Shown here: one piece after another, positions 7,471 through 18,600 of the stretch
Position numbering within the stretch: position 1 is the stretch's first letter
How the letters are laid out: every line of letters starts with the position of its first letter
IMG/VR virus record: IMGVR_UViG_3300027754_000060
Location: 33,086-97,085 of that record
Length of the DNA: 64,000 nucleotides
Source: a virus
Direction: 5' to 3' (one strand)
Notes under the pieces: generated by a model
Database searches by the model: none
What the model saw: the letters and a program-made list of their open reading frames with translations, nothing else
Told to the model about the DNA's origin: nothing
Position numbers and translations under genes: made by a program

Positions 7471-10400
7471 AAGGTATCAACTCCCATGGAAAAAGGCTTC
7501 TCATATTTTCTGATTTATTTTCTATTCCATCTACACTTCCATAAAATGCCCTAAACATCATTTCGTTTTGCAGCTGCAGAAAATCTGTAATGGGTGCTTG
7601 TTCGAGTGCTTTTGCGGCATTTTTTTGCAAACATTGCCAAGCATAAAAATTATTAATCAGTAGATAACCAGAGGTTAGCTCTTCTGGACTAGGAGGATTG
7701 GCACTACTAATTTGTTGATAAGTACTATGTTTTCCATATCTAAATACGGACGTTAATAGATCTATGCCACGAACTTGTCTAGGTATTTTTCTAAATTGCA
7801 CTCGCAAATTCGCCGTATCATCAAGATTAAAAATATTATATACTCTCGCAACAGCACTTACTCTCGATCCCTCAGAATCCTGTAAGCCAAGACCCCCATC
7901 GGATGGAGATGTTACACACTGGATATCATTTGTTGGGCCAATTCCTGGAACATACGCGACATCTGCTGAAAAATCATTTTTTATAATCCCCTGGTTTAAT
8001 CTTTTTGCTAGATCTTTTTCATCATTTATTCTTTCGTGAGGAGCAAGAAGAATTTCATATGTTTCTTTTGCTCTTACCAGTATCTCTGAGCCAGGCAATA
8101 TCCCGTCGGTATCGGAGTTATAGCTGAACGATCTTTCTATGGTCGTTAGTTCCCAATTTGGAGCACCTGGCAACTTATAAAGATCGACTATTTTCTCTTT
8201 ATCCTGTTTTATTTTTTCATCTGGAATCTTATAAATGAAAACGTCTCCTCCTGAATAGAAATCCTCTATACCTCCGCTCTTTATGCCCTCACCAACACCA
8301 GCACTAACTGGACAAATATTACTATTTCCAAGAAATACCGCTGTTCCTTTTAATGTATTAATAAGAGAGCAGGCGTATTCAGTTTTAACTAAAACTCTAG
8401 GCCTCATCTCTTCTGCTATGCTACAAGATTGTTTTGGGTCTATATTGATCCAATAGTAATCATTACTAACATCTTTATATGTTATCTGATACGCTCCAGC
8501 TGAATCTGTTTTAAGATCGATATTTATATGTTGAAGCAGTTTAGTATCTCTTATAATTGCTGATTCTTTGTCCTGAATAAAAGACCTAATTATTCCAAGA
8601 TCTTTATTATTAGAATCTTTTAGAATCTTCGTTCCATGCTCCAAAGGTAATAATCGATCTGCCTCATTTCTTGTGGGAGACTCATCTCCAATTATGATGT
8701 GTCCATCTGTTTCAGCAAGGATTTTACCAAACTTAGAATCTGGAGACGAAATACTAGCTGCTACTTTTTCGCTATCTGGTGGTGGTGACTGAGTATAAAA
8801 AACTTTAGCAAAAGGAATTGCTTGATCTTCTAATACTTTAAGAATCTCGTTTCTTTCCAAATATTTGTCTTGTAGCGATCTATAAGTTCGTTTTTTATTG
8901 CATTGATTAATATCAGATCCTTTCCCATAACAAGATCCAGCATCGTCAGGTAGAGAGGCATAATGTTCTTGTAAGTATCTAATATTTGAGCTGTTGATTA
9001 TTAAGGTTGTACTAGCTGCGTCTGTTTTTCCAACACTATTATCAAGATTTGTAACATCTTCTGCTGACTCCATCTTTTGCAATCTGGCTGATAACCCTGA
9101 TATCTGTTCTGGGGTCAATCTTTGAATTGGAAATTTTTGGATATAATCGTCTTCAATTATTAATTCTCCAAAATCTTGAGAGATACTCTTAAATGAAGAA
9201 CTTTTTAAATACATAATATCATATTTATGGCTAGGGGAATTTAAAATAGCTCTAGATATTTCTTCTAGAGTAGCCTGTAACTCATCGACTAATGGAGTTT
9301 TTGTATTGGGGGACGCGATATCTGAGTTCTTTGTCTTTTCTGGAGCTGTTGGCCAGCCATATCCAGAGACTATTTGAAAATTGTCTCTCAATAATAGTCT
9401 TTTATATTCTTCAGAAGAGTAAGCATAACCAGCTATTTTTTCATCTTTAACAACCTTTATTGTTTTCTGTGTTCCGTCTGTGGAATAAAACAGAGTTACC
9501 TGATTATATTTTATCTTATCGTTTTCTATATTATTAAATATCTGATATATATTTTTTAAATTATTATGTTGTAATTGGCAAGTCAAGATATTTTTATTAA
9601 CAGTAGGAGAACCATCCCCATAGCTACCTAATCCTGACAAAGAAAAACTTGACTCTGGAGTTAAGGGCCTACTTTGATTTTTATCCAGACCCCAAAGACT
9701 TATGGGGCTATTGGTTGTTGAGGTTTTTTGATTTTTAAATACTAGTAGAGTCTCACCAAATCCACACAGAGTATCATTTTTACTCATGTCTATTGGGATT
9801 TCTAATAATGTGTAGTATTTGCCATCTTTCACAATAGAGGCTTTATTTAGTATCTTTGTATCAATAGTTTTGCTGTCATCTGTTTCCCCATTAGAATATA
9901 CTCTAATGCCAAAGTTTGAAACAACCGGAGTATCAGATGACTGAGCATTTGGATTTGACGATCCATACATTGAGTCTGAACTAGCAGTAGCCTCATCAGC
10001 AGAAACGCCAAATATATTATACGGAATATTAGTTTCCAGCAGAACAATTTGTTTATTTCTTAATTTTGTTAAAAAGCTACTATCAAAAATGCTTTTTTTA
10101 TAATTGGATATATGATTATACTGTAAAAATTTATTAGCGGATAAAAGAGCTGATGGATCATCAGATAAATTAACTAAAGAATCATCTTTTATAACATACA
10201 AACCAGGCGATGGAGAATCATCAGCATCTGGGTCACATGGTTCTACAAAAGAAACATCAACTATGTCTCCTTCTTCATAAGAGACATCTGAGACAGTAGA
10301 AAATGATCCAGAGTTAGGAGAAAAGCTTTTACAATCAATAATACTTAATTTTTTAATAAAAATAGGATCTATTAAATCTTCCATGCTTTCTACTACTGAA

Positions 10401-13400
10401 TACGAAAATTCTCCCAAAGATGGCAGGATTCCTTTTTTCAACCTTATAAACTTATATTTATTGTGCTCAAGTATTGGAGTATTAGCATATTTAAATATAG
10501 AAGCCTCTAACTTATACCAAAAACACCCATCTTTACTAGCATTTATTAATATTTTTTCTGGCGACCCAAAAGGATAAGAGTTATAATTTGGGGAATAGAT
10601 ATTTCTTACTGTTGCATCCAAAGCTCTCCCATAAGCCATGTCTTTAAACATGTTAAATAAAGCCTGATATCCAGCATAATATCCTGCTGTTGGTCCCGTC
10701 ATAGCTCCTACAAACGTTCCTGTCATAGCTCCGCCTAGTACTCCGAGTAAAATTTGTTGCATCGCTTCGGATGGAAATCTTACCGGTCCTAAAAAAGAAC
10801 CTTTTCCAACAAGTGACGGATTAGCAGATTCGCATGAGCCAGCGTCGTTCATAAATATATTTGGGGCATTTAAATTAACCAGAGGCAATAGATGTTTTTT
10901 ATCTGACATATTGGCTATGAAATTATATCCGGGGTATTGTGGATCTTTACCATACTCAATTAATGATAAGGCGTCAGCGTTTCCATATGTTGATAATCCA
11001 CCACCCATAGAAGGCGTAGGCTTCCTTGTTTTTCCAGTGTGCAATACTAGCTCCCAGCTGCATAATGATCCGTATATATCGGAAGATTTAGGTTTTTTTT
11101 CTATGTTGTCAAAATTAGTGTACGAATCATTCGAAGCAATCATGTCATAAGCAATCATATCATCTGGCTCATCTAGCACAGCTATGTTTAGGATAAAGGT
11201 TGTAGAAGAATCAAAGGCTGTTTGTTGTTGTTTTGATGAGCAGCCATCTGGTCCGCATCCATTACTTCTTGTAGCAGAAGAGAATAATTGTTTGTTTTTT
11301 AGTTTACTAAATTTATTATTTGTTATATTAAATCTATTAGTGTTAATAATCCTATTTATTAAAGAATGATCCCTTGTAGAATATCCAAAAGTAGCAGTGG
11401 TTGGAGAGACCTCTCCGTTATTTTTTATGATATTCTGTTCACTATTCGCCCCCATTGGATTCGCAGTACTTTGATCATATAAACAGTTGTGGCTTGAAGC
11501 ATGATCAGAGAACTTAATACTAAAATTATATTCCTTATTCTGTATTTGCTCTTGGTTCAATAAGTATATTTTAAAGTTTGAGGCTGGACCATCAGATGAG
11601 TTCATATCTGTTAAAGATTTTAGATATGATCCAACAAATTTATTTTTAATACCCTCTGGGATAAGATTTGATCCTGTTTCCGTTGGCCATTTATATCCAG
11701 TAGCATGGACTTGAGGAGGAAAGCTTTGATCTATAAATTCAACGTTTCCAGACACAACATCTGGATTGGGTGGATTGTAAGGGCCAGCATTTCCGCATGG
11801 GGCAGGAGGAAGAGGAAGCTGCCTATCTATCTCTGATAAGGATGGCTCTACTTCTAACCATATAACTAAATTTTTAGTATTAACATAATTTAAAAAGTTT
11901 AATTTTACCTCTATATCCTCTATGGTAAAACTGTTAACTCTAGGATTCCTTAATCCTAATGCTGGTGGAGCCCTACCATTATGAGGTATTCTTCTTGATG
12001 GTCCAGAAACAGCAAAACTATATGAGAATTGATTATTATTTTTACCAAGTTTTGAATAACCTTTATATGCCCGGGTATTCTTACCGCCAAGTGCTCCAAG
12101 AGTAGAGCTAAAAACAAATTCATCATTTACAGGATCAGACCCAGAAGCATTTAATTCAGAGGATCTTGGATTTCCTCCACCCAGAATCCTATATCCATGA
12201 GCATATCTAGCGCTGATCAGTTGATCCAAATACTCTTTATGTAGCTGATTTTTTTGATTCATAGCGCCGAATTCTGCTTGAAATTGTTCTGCTGTTTGGT
12301 TTTCTGTAATTCCCGTTGTGTCTTTCTGGTCTGCGGGAGGACACTTACACAAAGGTGCCCACCTAACATGTGGGGCTATATCTATCTTAATGGCGCTCCT
12401 ATAAATATTTGGCTCTATACCATTATTGTATCCATTTTTAAGACCAAACAATCCTGGACCAGTAAAGCTAAATGTATCTCTTGCTCCTGGATTAAATTTT
12501 AATACGCTACTACTATTTTTAGTTCCACTAGCTACTCCAATAGCAGTATATCCTGTTCCATCATAAGGCAACCACCCCGATCCAGGATGAAAGACCCCTT
12601 TGGAAAACTCAATATGTGCCGATGAAGGAGACAGACTTTTTTGATAACATAGTTTTAAACTTTTTTCTGATTCTAACATATTGGGGATATTGTTCTTATC
12701 ATTTAATGGGAATCCTGTTATTGATGGTAAATATATCGGAGACACTGATACACCACTTGGAATACCTTGTGGAAGATCTAATGGATTATTTGGCGGTGGG
12801 ATTTTATGATCTGGAATATCTATGCCTATATCTTCTTTAATAATTTTACTACTATATCCACCATAACTAGCTATCTTTGGAGATAGGTTGGTGCTTATTA
12901 AAGGATAAACATATGTCTGTGGCTCTTCTGGCACGAACATCTTTTTTTCATTGCTATAAGAATATTTTTGAAGATTGAAAGAGTCGGGATGTTTTTGAGT
13001 TCTACGATACTTCACAACAGTGTTTGTGATGCCATTGTCAAAATCTGTAGATGGCTGTCCTTCAAATTTTGGTTCGCACATACTCAAACACTGATAACAA
13101 TCTCCAGAATTATTTCGTAAATTTTCTAGAGAGACTCTCTCCAGTTTAACAACCGTATTATTTAGAGCATAGTTTATCTGAAGATTAGAGTCTTTTTCAT
13201 TTGGAACAAACAAGATATTTGATAATGAACTATCAAAAAAATTAAATTTATAGTTGTGAGATTCTAAAGAATCAATTATTGTGTCTCTTTCTACCTTAAA
13301 ATCAGTTTTAATAGGCCAGAACATTCCATGCCTATTAATAGCTATTTTATTCATGTTGCAGACTAACACTCTTAGATTATCCCTATTGGGTAAGACGGAT

Positions 13401-15607
13401 GGGGATTCCTTAAGAGCGAGATTATTTAGATCTATAGGGTCTGGAAATTTCCAAAGATTAATATCTTCATTACCGTTGTAGATGGCTACTCCGTATGGTA
13501 ATAGGCCGCTATTAGGATCGTCCCTGTATCTTCCAAAATATATATTATTTATAGGAGGACTATTATCTTTGTAAGGCACCTGTCTACCATCTACTACATA
13601 AAAAGTTTTTTGTTTAATAAAAGTTCCAAATGGCGTCAATACTGTACACTGTATCATTTGTCTGCCAGTCGCTCCTATACCAAAAGTAACATTTTGACTG
13701 GTGGAAGTGTCGAATCTGGATAAATCTTTTGTTTGTTTGTTTTCATCTGAAAAAAATCCTCTTGGTCCGCTGACCTGTTCCCAAAAACAAGATATTTGAC
13801 TTTTAGCTTCGTTCAGAGATGGAGCAAAGGGACTGTCAATTCTAGAATCTAAACAATCGTCAATATTTAACAGAACTTTAAATTTGATACCTCCGTCGCC
13901 CCCTGTGCCATCCCATCTAAAAATATGAGTTAGTGGAGAATTTTTAAGCTTTTCAGGAGTAGAATCATCTGCCTCTCCTATCATATTACCCTTCTTAACG
14001 TTCGTAACTTCTTCCATCACAATGTTTAATTCTAAATTATTCTTTATTTTTGTTTTTACTAAATCTCTGAGATAAACAGTATTTTTAGTTTCCCCCGCCA
14101 CTGCAAGTTTTATTTCACTAGATTGATCATTTAGAATAGTTTTAATCGCAAGCTTGCCTATGGTTATCTCCTGATTATTAAAAACGGTAGTATCTTTTAA
14201 AGTCTTCTTACATAGTGTTGATCCTATCTGACTAATAACTATACTATCTCCATGGATTAATTTGTTCTTATAGCTAAGGTTGTCTTTTATGACTAATTTT
14301 GCTCCATATTTTTCTATGAGCTTTTTAAATAAAGAGGATGATGTAGTAATAAGATTATTATTAAGAGTTGTTGTGGATAATCTAGTATCTAAATCAAAAC
14401 TAGTTATCGGTGCTTGCTGAATATTTTCAATCTTATTTTGTAAAAGACTGCTAATTTTAATTAATACGTCTCTTAAATTAATCAATTCTGTCGCTACAGA
14501 GTTTGACTGATTATTTAGATAATCTTTAATAAGTTCTTTTATTTCCATAGAGTCCAATGAATTAATGGCGAATTCTGAAATCCAAGGACTCGTACTTAGG
14601 TAATGTGATAATTTTTTAAATAGTCTAGATCTTTTAATATCTCTAATACCGAATGTCTTTTTTTCATCAAGAGTTAATATATGATAAATTTGAGTATATG
14701 TGTTATGCAGAGAGGCGGAGATATATGATGATGAGGGCTTATCCGAAGTAGATCCTATATTTAGTTCAGATAGTGTTTTATAGTATGAAAAACAATCTCC
14801 GTTCGCTATCCACAGTTCGCATCTACCTATATCGGGTATGAACTCTTTGAGTCTATCTTCTTCGACAGAGGAATTATCTGTTCTGTTTTCTGTAGTAACT
14901 ATTGGGGATAAAATAAATTTAATATTTGTTGCTGCTCCACCAAAAGATGAAATGGTTATAAAAGGATTTTCCTCAGAAAATTTTATCTTCTGAGTAGTGT
15001 CTGAGCTTGTTGAAAAAGTTGTTTCTTTTATCTTTGTTGAATATAATAAGTCGTCACTTAATTTAATATAAACATCTGTGGGGCTACCACCCACCCTAGA
15101 AATCCTGGAACCAATAGGAAAATTAGAGATACTATCAGGGTCCCCTTTTATTAACTGGGAGTTATCAGACTGTAAAACTCTAACCCAACACATAATCCCA
15201 TAAGTTAAAACATAAGGATTAGAAGATCTATTTAATATCCAATCTATTGACATTTTGCTATCACCAGCATTCCAATTATTAAATTCTGGCTTAAATTCTA
15301 TAAAATCTTCTATTCCTAGTCTTCCACTACTAGTTTTTCCTGTTTGACCAGAAATGCCCCCGTCATTGGACAGTACTTTATTAACGATATTGTTATCATT
15401 GTCTATAAATATGGGATACCAAATATTGGGAGGCATAGGATTAGCTGGAAGCATAAGAGATTTTAGAATAGATTTCTTATCGCTTATTGTATTAGAAACT
15501 CCATTTGAAAACTGAATATTTTGATCCATCAACTTATAGGATAATAGATCATCAGCAAAAGATTTGTTAAAAATCTCGCAATTGTCTTTGGTATTATATA
15601 TTGTCAT
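7451..15607 (-). CDS. Giant virion protein (2718 aa), probable baseplate/tail-tip component
   Basis: A 2718-residue protein rich in Ser, Asn, Gly and Pro, starting three bases after the 2127-residue gene. Around residues 590-680 is an Ig/PKD-like segment (CFWEQVSGPRGFFSDE, then TFGIGATGRQMIQCTV, then TPFGTF) with the usual 'W.qvsGP' opening. Residues about 1100-1270 include a jelly-roll-like stretch (SFTIEDIEVKLNFLNYV, VIWLEVEP) followed by 'FSIKFSDHASS', faintly like a P-domain. Residues about 1618-1652 form a glycine-zipper hydrophobic stretch (GGAMTGTFVGAMTGP) that could insert in a membrane during infection. Cysteines are scattered in CxPxxC-like clusters. Position at the end of the tail module suggests a tail-tip or baseplate spoke; no enzymatic motif is seen. 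Confidence 0.65.
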   Translation of the reverse strand: MTIYNTKDNCEIFNKSFADDLLSYKLMDQNIQFSNGVSNTISDKKSILKSLMLPANPMPPNIWYPIFIDNDNNIVNKVLSNDGGISGQTGKTSSGRLGIEDFIEFKPEFNNWNAGDSKMSIDWILNRSSNPYVLTYGIMCWVRVLQSDNSQLIKGDPDSISNFPIGSRISRVGGSPTDVYIKLSDDLLYSTKIKETTFSTSSDTTQKIKFSEENPFITISSFGGAATNIKFILSPIVTTENRTDNSSVEEDRLKEFIPDIGRCELWIANGDCFSYYKTLSELNIGSTSDKPSSSYISASLHNTYTQIYHILTLDEKKTFGIRDIKRSRLFKKLSHYLSTSPWISEFAINSLDSMEIKELIKDYLNNQSNSVATELINLRDVLIKISSLLQNKIENIQQAPITSFDLDTRLSTTTLNNNLITTSSSLFKKLIEKYGAKLVIKDNLSYKNKLIHGDSIVISQIGSTLCKKTLKDTTVFNNQEITIGKLAIKTILNDQSSEIKLAVAGETKNTVYLRDLVKTKIKNNLELNIVMEEVTNVKKGNMIGEADDSTPEKLKNSPLTHIFRWDGTGGDGGIKFKVLLNIDDCLDSRIDSPFAPSLNEAKSQISCFWEQVSGPRGFFSDENKQTKDLSRFDTSTSQNVTFGIGATGRQMIQCTVLTPFGTFIKQKTFYVVDGRQVPYKDNSPPINNIYFGRYRDDPNSGLLPYGVAIYNGNEDINLWKFPDPIDLNNLALKESPSVLPNRDNLRVLVCNMNKIAINRHGMFWPIKTDFKVERDTIIDSLESHNYKFNFFDSSLSNILFVPNEKDSNLQINYALNNTVVKLERVSLENLRNNSGDCYQCLSMCEPKFEGQPSTDFDNGITNTVVKYRRTQKHPDSFNLQKYSYSNEKKMFVPEEPQTYVYPLISTNLSPKIASYGGYSSKIIKEDIGIDIPDHKIPPPNNPLDLPQGIPSGVSVSPIYLPSITGFPLNDKNNIPNMLESEKSLKLCYQKSLSPSSAHIEFSKGVFHPGSGWLPYDGTGYTAIGVASGTKNSSSVLKFNPGARDTFSFTGPGLFGLKNGYNNGIEPNIYRSAIKIDIAPHVRWAPLCKCPPADQKDTTGITENQTAEQFQAEFGAMNQKNQLHKEYLDQLISARYAHGYRILGGGNPRSSELNASGSDPVNDEFVFSSTLGALGGKNTRAYKGYSKLGKNNNQFSYSFAVSGPSRRIPHNGRAPPALGLRNPRVNSFTIEDIEVKLNFLNYVNTKNLVIWLEVEPSLSEIDRQLPLPPAPCGNAGPYNPPNPDVVSGNVEFIDQSFPPQVHATGYKWPTETGSNLIPEGIKNKFVGSYLKSLTDMNSSDGPASNFKIYLLNQEQIQNKEYNFSIKFSDHASSHNCLYDQSTANPMGANSEQNIIKNNGEVSPTTATFGYSTRDHSLINRIINTNRFNITNNKFSKLKNKQLFSSATRSNGCGPDGCSSKQQQTAFDSSTTFILNIAVLDEPDDMIAYDMIASNDSYTNFDNIEKKPKSSDIYGSLCSWELVLHTGKTRKPTPSMGGGLSTYGNADALSLIEYGKDPQYPGYNFIANMSDKKHLLPLVNLNAPNIFMNDAGSCESANPSLVGKGSFLGPVRFPSEAMQQILLGVLGGAMTGTFVGAMTGPTAGYYAGYQALFNMFKDMAYGRALDATVRNIYSPNYNSYPFGSPEKILINASKDGCFWYKLEASIFKYANTPILEHNKYKFIRLKKGILPSLGEFSYSVVESMEDLIDPIFIKKLSIIDCKSFSPNSGSFSTVSDVSYEEGDIVDVSFVEPCDPDADDSPSPGLYVIKDDSLVNLSDDPSALLSANKFLQYNHISNYKKSIFDSSFLTKLRNKQIVLLETNIPYNIFGVSADEATASSDSMYGSSNPNAQSSDTPVVSNFGIRVYSNGETDDSKTIDTKILNKASIVKDGKYYTLLEIPIDMSKNDTLCGFGETLLVFKNQKTSTTNSPISLWGLDKNQSRPLTPESSFSLSGLGSYGDGSPTVNKNILTCQLQHNNLKNIYQIFNNIENDKIKYNQVTLFYSTDGTQKTIKVVKDEKIAGYAYSSEEYKRLLLRDNFQIVSGYGWPTAPEKTKNSDIASPNTKTPLVDELQATLEEISRAILNSPSHKYDIMYLKSSSFKSISQDFGELIIEDDYIQKFPIQRLTPEQISGLSARLQKMESAEDVTNLDNSVGKTDAASTTLIINSSNIRYLQEHYASLPDDAGSCYGKGSDINQCNKKRTYRSLQDKYLERNEILKVLEDQAIPFAKVFYTQSPPPDSEKVAASISSPDSKFGKILAETDGHIIIGDESPTRNEADRLLPLEHGTKILKDSNNKDLGIIRSFIQDKESAIIRDTKLLQHINIDLKTDSAGAYQITYKDVSNDYYWINIDPKQSCSIAEEMRPRVLVKTEYACSLINTLKGTAVFLGNSNICPVSAGVGEGIKSGGIEDFYSGGDVFIYKIPDEKIKQDKEKIVDLYKLPGAPNWELTTIERSFSYNSDTDGILPGSEILVRAKETYEILLAPHERINDEKDLAKRLNQGIIKNDFSADVAYVPGIGPTNDIQCVTSPSDGGLGLQDSEGSRVSAVARVYNIFNLDDTANLRVQFRKIPRQVRGIDLLTSVFRYGKHSTYQQISSANPPSPEELTSGYLLINNFYAWQCLQKNAAKALEQAPITDFLQLQNEMMFRAFYGSVDGIENKSENMRSLFPWELIPYEYFTK

Positions 15608-15609
15608 GC

Positions 15610-18600
15610 TTAATTCTTAATTGATGTGAGAGTCCATTTTCCATTTATGTATACAAACATTCCATTTTTTCCACTAGTTGTCTGAAACTCCATCGGATTA
15701 TCAAAAGGCACTACAAAACTAGGAACTATTCCAGCTCGTCTTCCTTGGATATAATGTTGTTCTATTTTTACATTAGTATTATTTACTATCTTACCCTTAG
15801 CCATAGTTACTGGCTTACTAATCGGCTCATAGAATCCAGAGTCTATACTATATTTACACAATAATTTAGTTCCTCTTGGGGCAGAATATCCCGCTTTATC
15901 TACAACATATACTAATCTTCTATATCCTCTTGTCAAAGGCTCCTTACTATATTCTATATCATCTATGAATCCTCGGGTAGCATATGTTTCATCTGAATCA
16001 TCTTCCTTAATAAGATCTTCTTCTAATGTTATATTAACCATCTTATATGGACAAGTATTACTCTCTTTAGATGATAAAAATTCATTTAAAGTAGAAATAT
16101 CTGTACTATTGGTTATTATAGATGGGGGCAATAATTCTTCTGTGCAGCCACCACCACCAGCTGCCCAAAGTTTTCTACTATCATCCCATCTAAGATCTAT
16201 TGGTCCAACAGGCCATAATTCTGGATGCTCCGCCCAATTAAGATGAAAGTATTTACTCGGTTTAGCTTTGATTTTTTTATATTTTACAGCGGCCGCATCC
16301 CATTCATAGTTTCTTCCAACAACATCTCCCAATAGTTGCCCCTCACTATTAATAAAAACTCCTTGTTGTTTATAATCATTTAATCCTCCACTAGTCAATA
16401 TAAATCTTCTAAATCTTCCATACTCATCCATATCTTTGGGTTCATCATTAAGATTTGGTACTGGATAACCAGCAGTATCATATCCCCAACTATGAAGCAT
16501 TAGTGGTCCTCTTAGTCCAAAAAATCTTTGATTCTGAAGAGTTTTTGCTCCTCCTCCCATCTGATTGAAAATATCATGCTCATAATAGTCTGATGAAACT
16601 CCAGTACTAGATATGTGTCCACTTAGATCTACTAGTTTTTCGCCGTATAAATTATTACTAATACCAAGAGTTAATTCTCCATCTATTGGCATTTCGCCTC
16701 TTCCGACAATAGATATACTGTGTCTACATTTATCCAATCCTAATCCTGAAGCACCAGTAACAGTTTGAGCATTTGGATTCCTAAATTCTCCATAAGGAAC
16801 AACAATAGGATTATAAGCATAAATATTTATTTCTGGCTTGGTATCCTTTAAGGCTATAGCTATTTGTTGTGCAACCGTCTTATTTTTCATCGAGTCTAAT
16901 ATCTTTGCGTTTTTTACCACCAGTTTAGATCTAGAGCATACTGGACACGGATACGAAATTTGCTGTGAAACACGAGGCACAGCTGTAGATTTATAGTCTA
17001 TAAAGCTGATTGGCAAATTTCCTGCTCCGTGGCACCTTGGACATACTACTGCTCCTACTGGAACCCCGGTAATATGAGAGCTAATAGAATAAGTACCAAC
17101 ATATTGAGTTGGGTAAAAAGAAAGAGGAGAGAAAATTCCATCCAAACTCATGACTGATTTAGACTCATAACCATTTATTAATTCTGCTCCTACTTCATCT
17201 CCCATATACAAACCAGTCCAAGTTCTAGTTCTTCCTAGCTTATATAAACCAGAAGGACTATTATCTGGTATCGCCGCTCCAATATCGCTCCCAGCAGTAT
17301 TCCCTAAACTAGGATACGGAATATGAAGTGTAGTTCTCCCTATTAGCGTTTCAACAGGACTGCTTCCATATAGCTTACTACCATATCCACTCATGGAGTC
17401 ACTATTACTATCTGACATTTTTTGTAATATTTTTTGACCATCTACTAAAAAATCATTTCCTATTTTTGATCTATTGCTGCTCATTGTTTTACGATCTTTG
17501 ATTATTTCAGCAGTTCTTTTTTTTACTAAGTCCGCATACTCCTTGCTGTATAGTCCTGTTTTTTTGTCATAAGTCTTAAAGCTATAATTGGTGGTGCTTG
17601 ATCCACCTCCTCCTAAACTCATGCTAATACTACTGATTATTGGAGCTGTTGCAAGATAATTATTTGGATTATATACCATAACAGTAGGATAGTTCAAAGG
17701 CGTTGCTATATAAGCATTGTTTATAATTTTTGCATCTATATAACCAATAATGTTTGTAAATTTGGTATATACTTCATTACCATATTTTAGAGAGTTTGCT
17801 GGTAGAGCCTGCGTGAACAATGGTTCAAATCGGCCTCCAAGATTAAATATTGGAGCTCCCTCTACTGTCATGGATCCTTTCTCCATAACAAACTGATAAT
17901 TCGCTTCCCTTTCCATGTCGCTAATGACTTTAGCATCTAGGAAACTCATTCCTCCATAATTCCAAGGAACTAGATCATCGAGGATGTCTATTTTTGTATT
18001 GGCGATCATATTTTCTATAGCAGTATTAGGATTAGCAGCATTGGGATATACAAGGTCTGCCCTGACAGAAGGATAGTTTGTCCATGGTCCATAACAGTAC
18101 TGGTTAGATATTAATGGAACAGCAGCAAATAAAGGATGGGCCATTTTTGGTAGCATGGTAGCAAATTTATATGACTGATTAGCAGGAGATCCTTGATACC
18201 CAATTTGACCAAGATCTACTTTTATTTGATTTGCAAAAGTACCTCCATATGTAAGACCTGTAAAAGTACTAAGAAATTGGAGTGACGCAAGTTCATCTAC
18301 AGTGACTGATCTACCAGATAGCTTAAGCATATGATCATAATAAATAAGATCTTCCATAGCTATATTAGATATTATTGTTAGGTTCGGATCATGAGTATAA
18401 GCATAACTAGTATTCTCCAAAGGTATGGACAATCCAGCAATTATTGCTCGTGGATCACTAAGATTATGAGGATTTAGATAAGCTATCTCTGAAGTATTTA
18501 CTGTTGTCGCAGAGTACAACTTTTTTGATCCTGCCAAAATAATGTTTCCAAAAGCATCTGATCGACCATGTGTTGCAACCATAACAAATGAAGAATTAGT

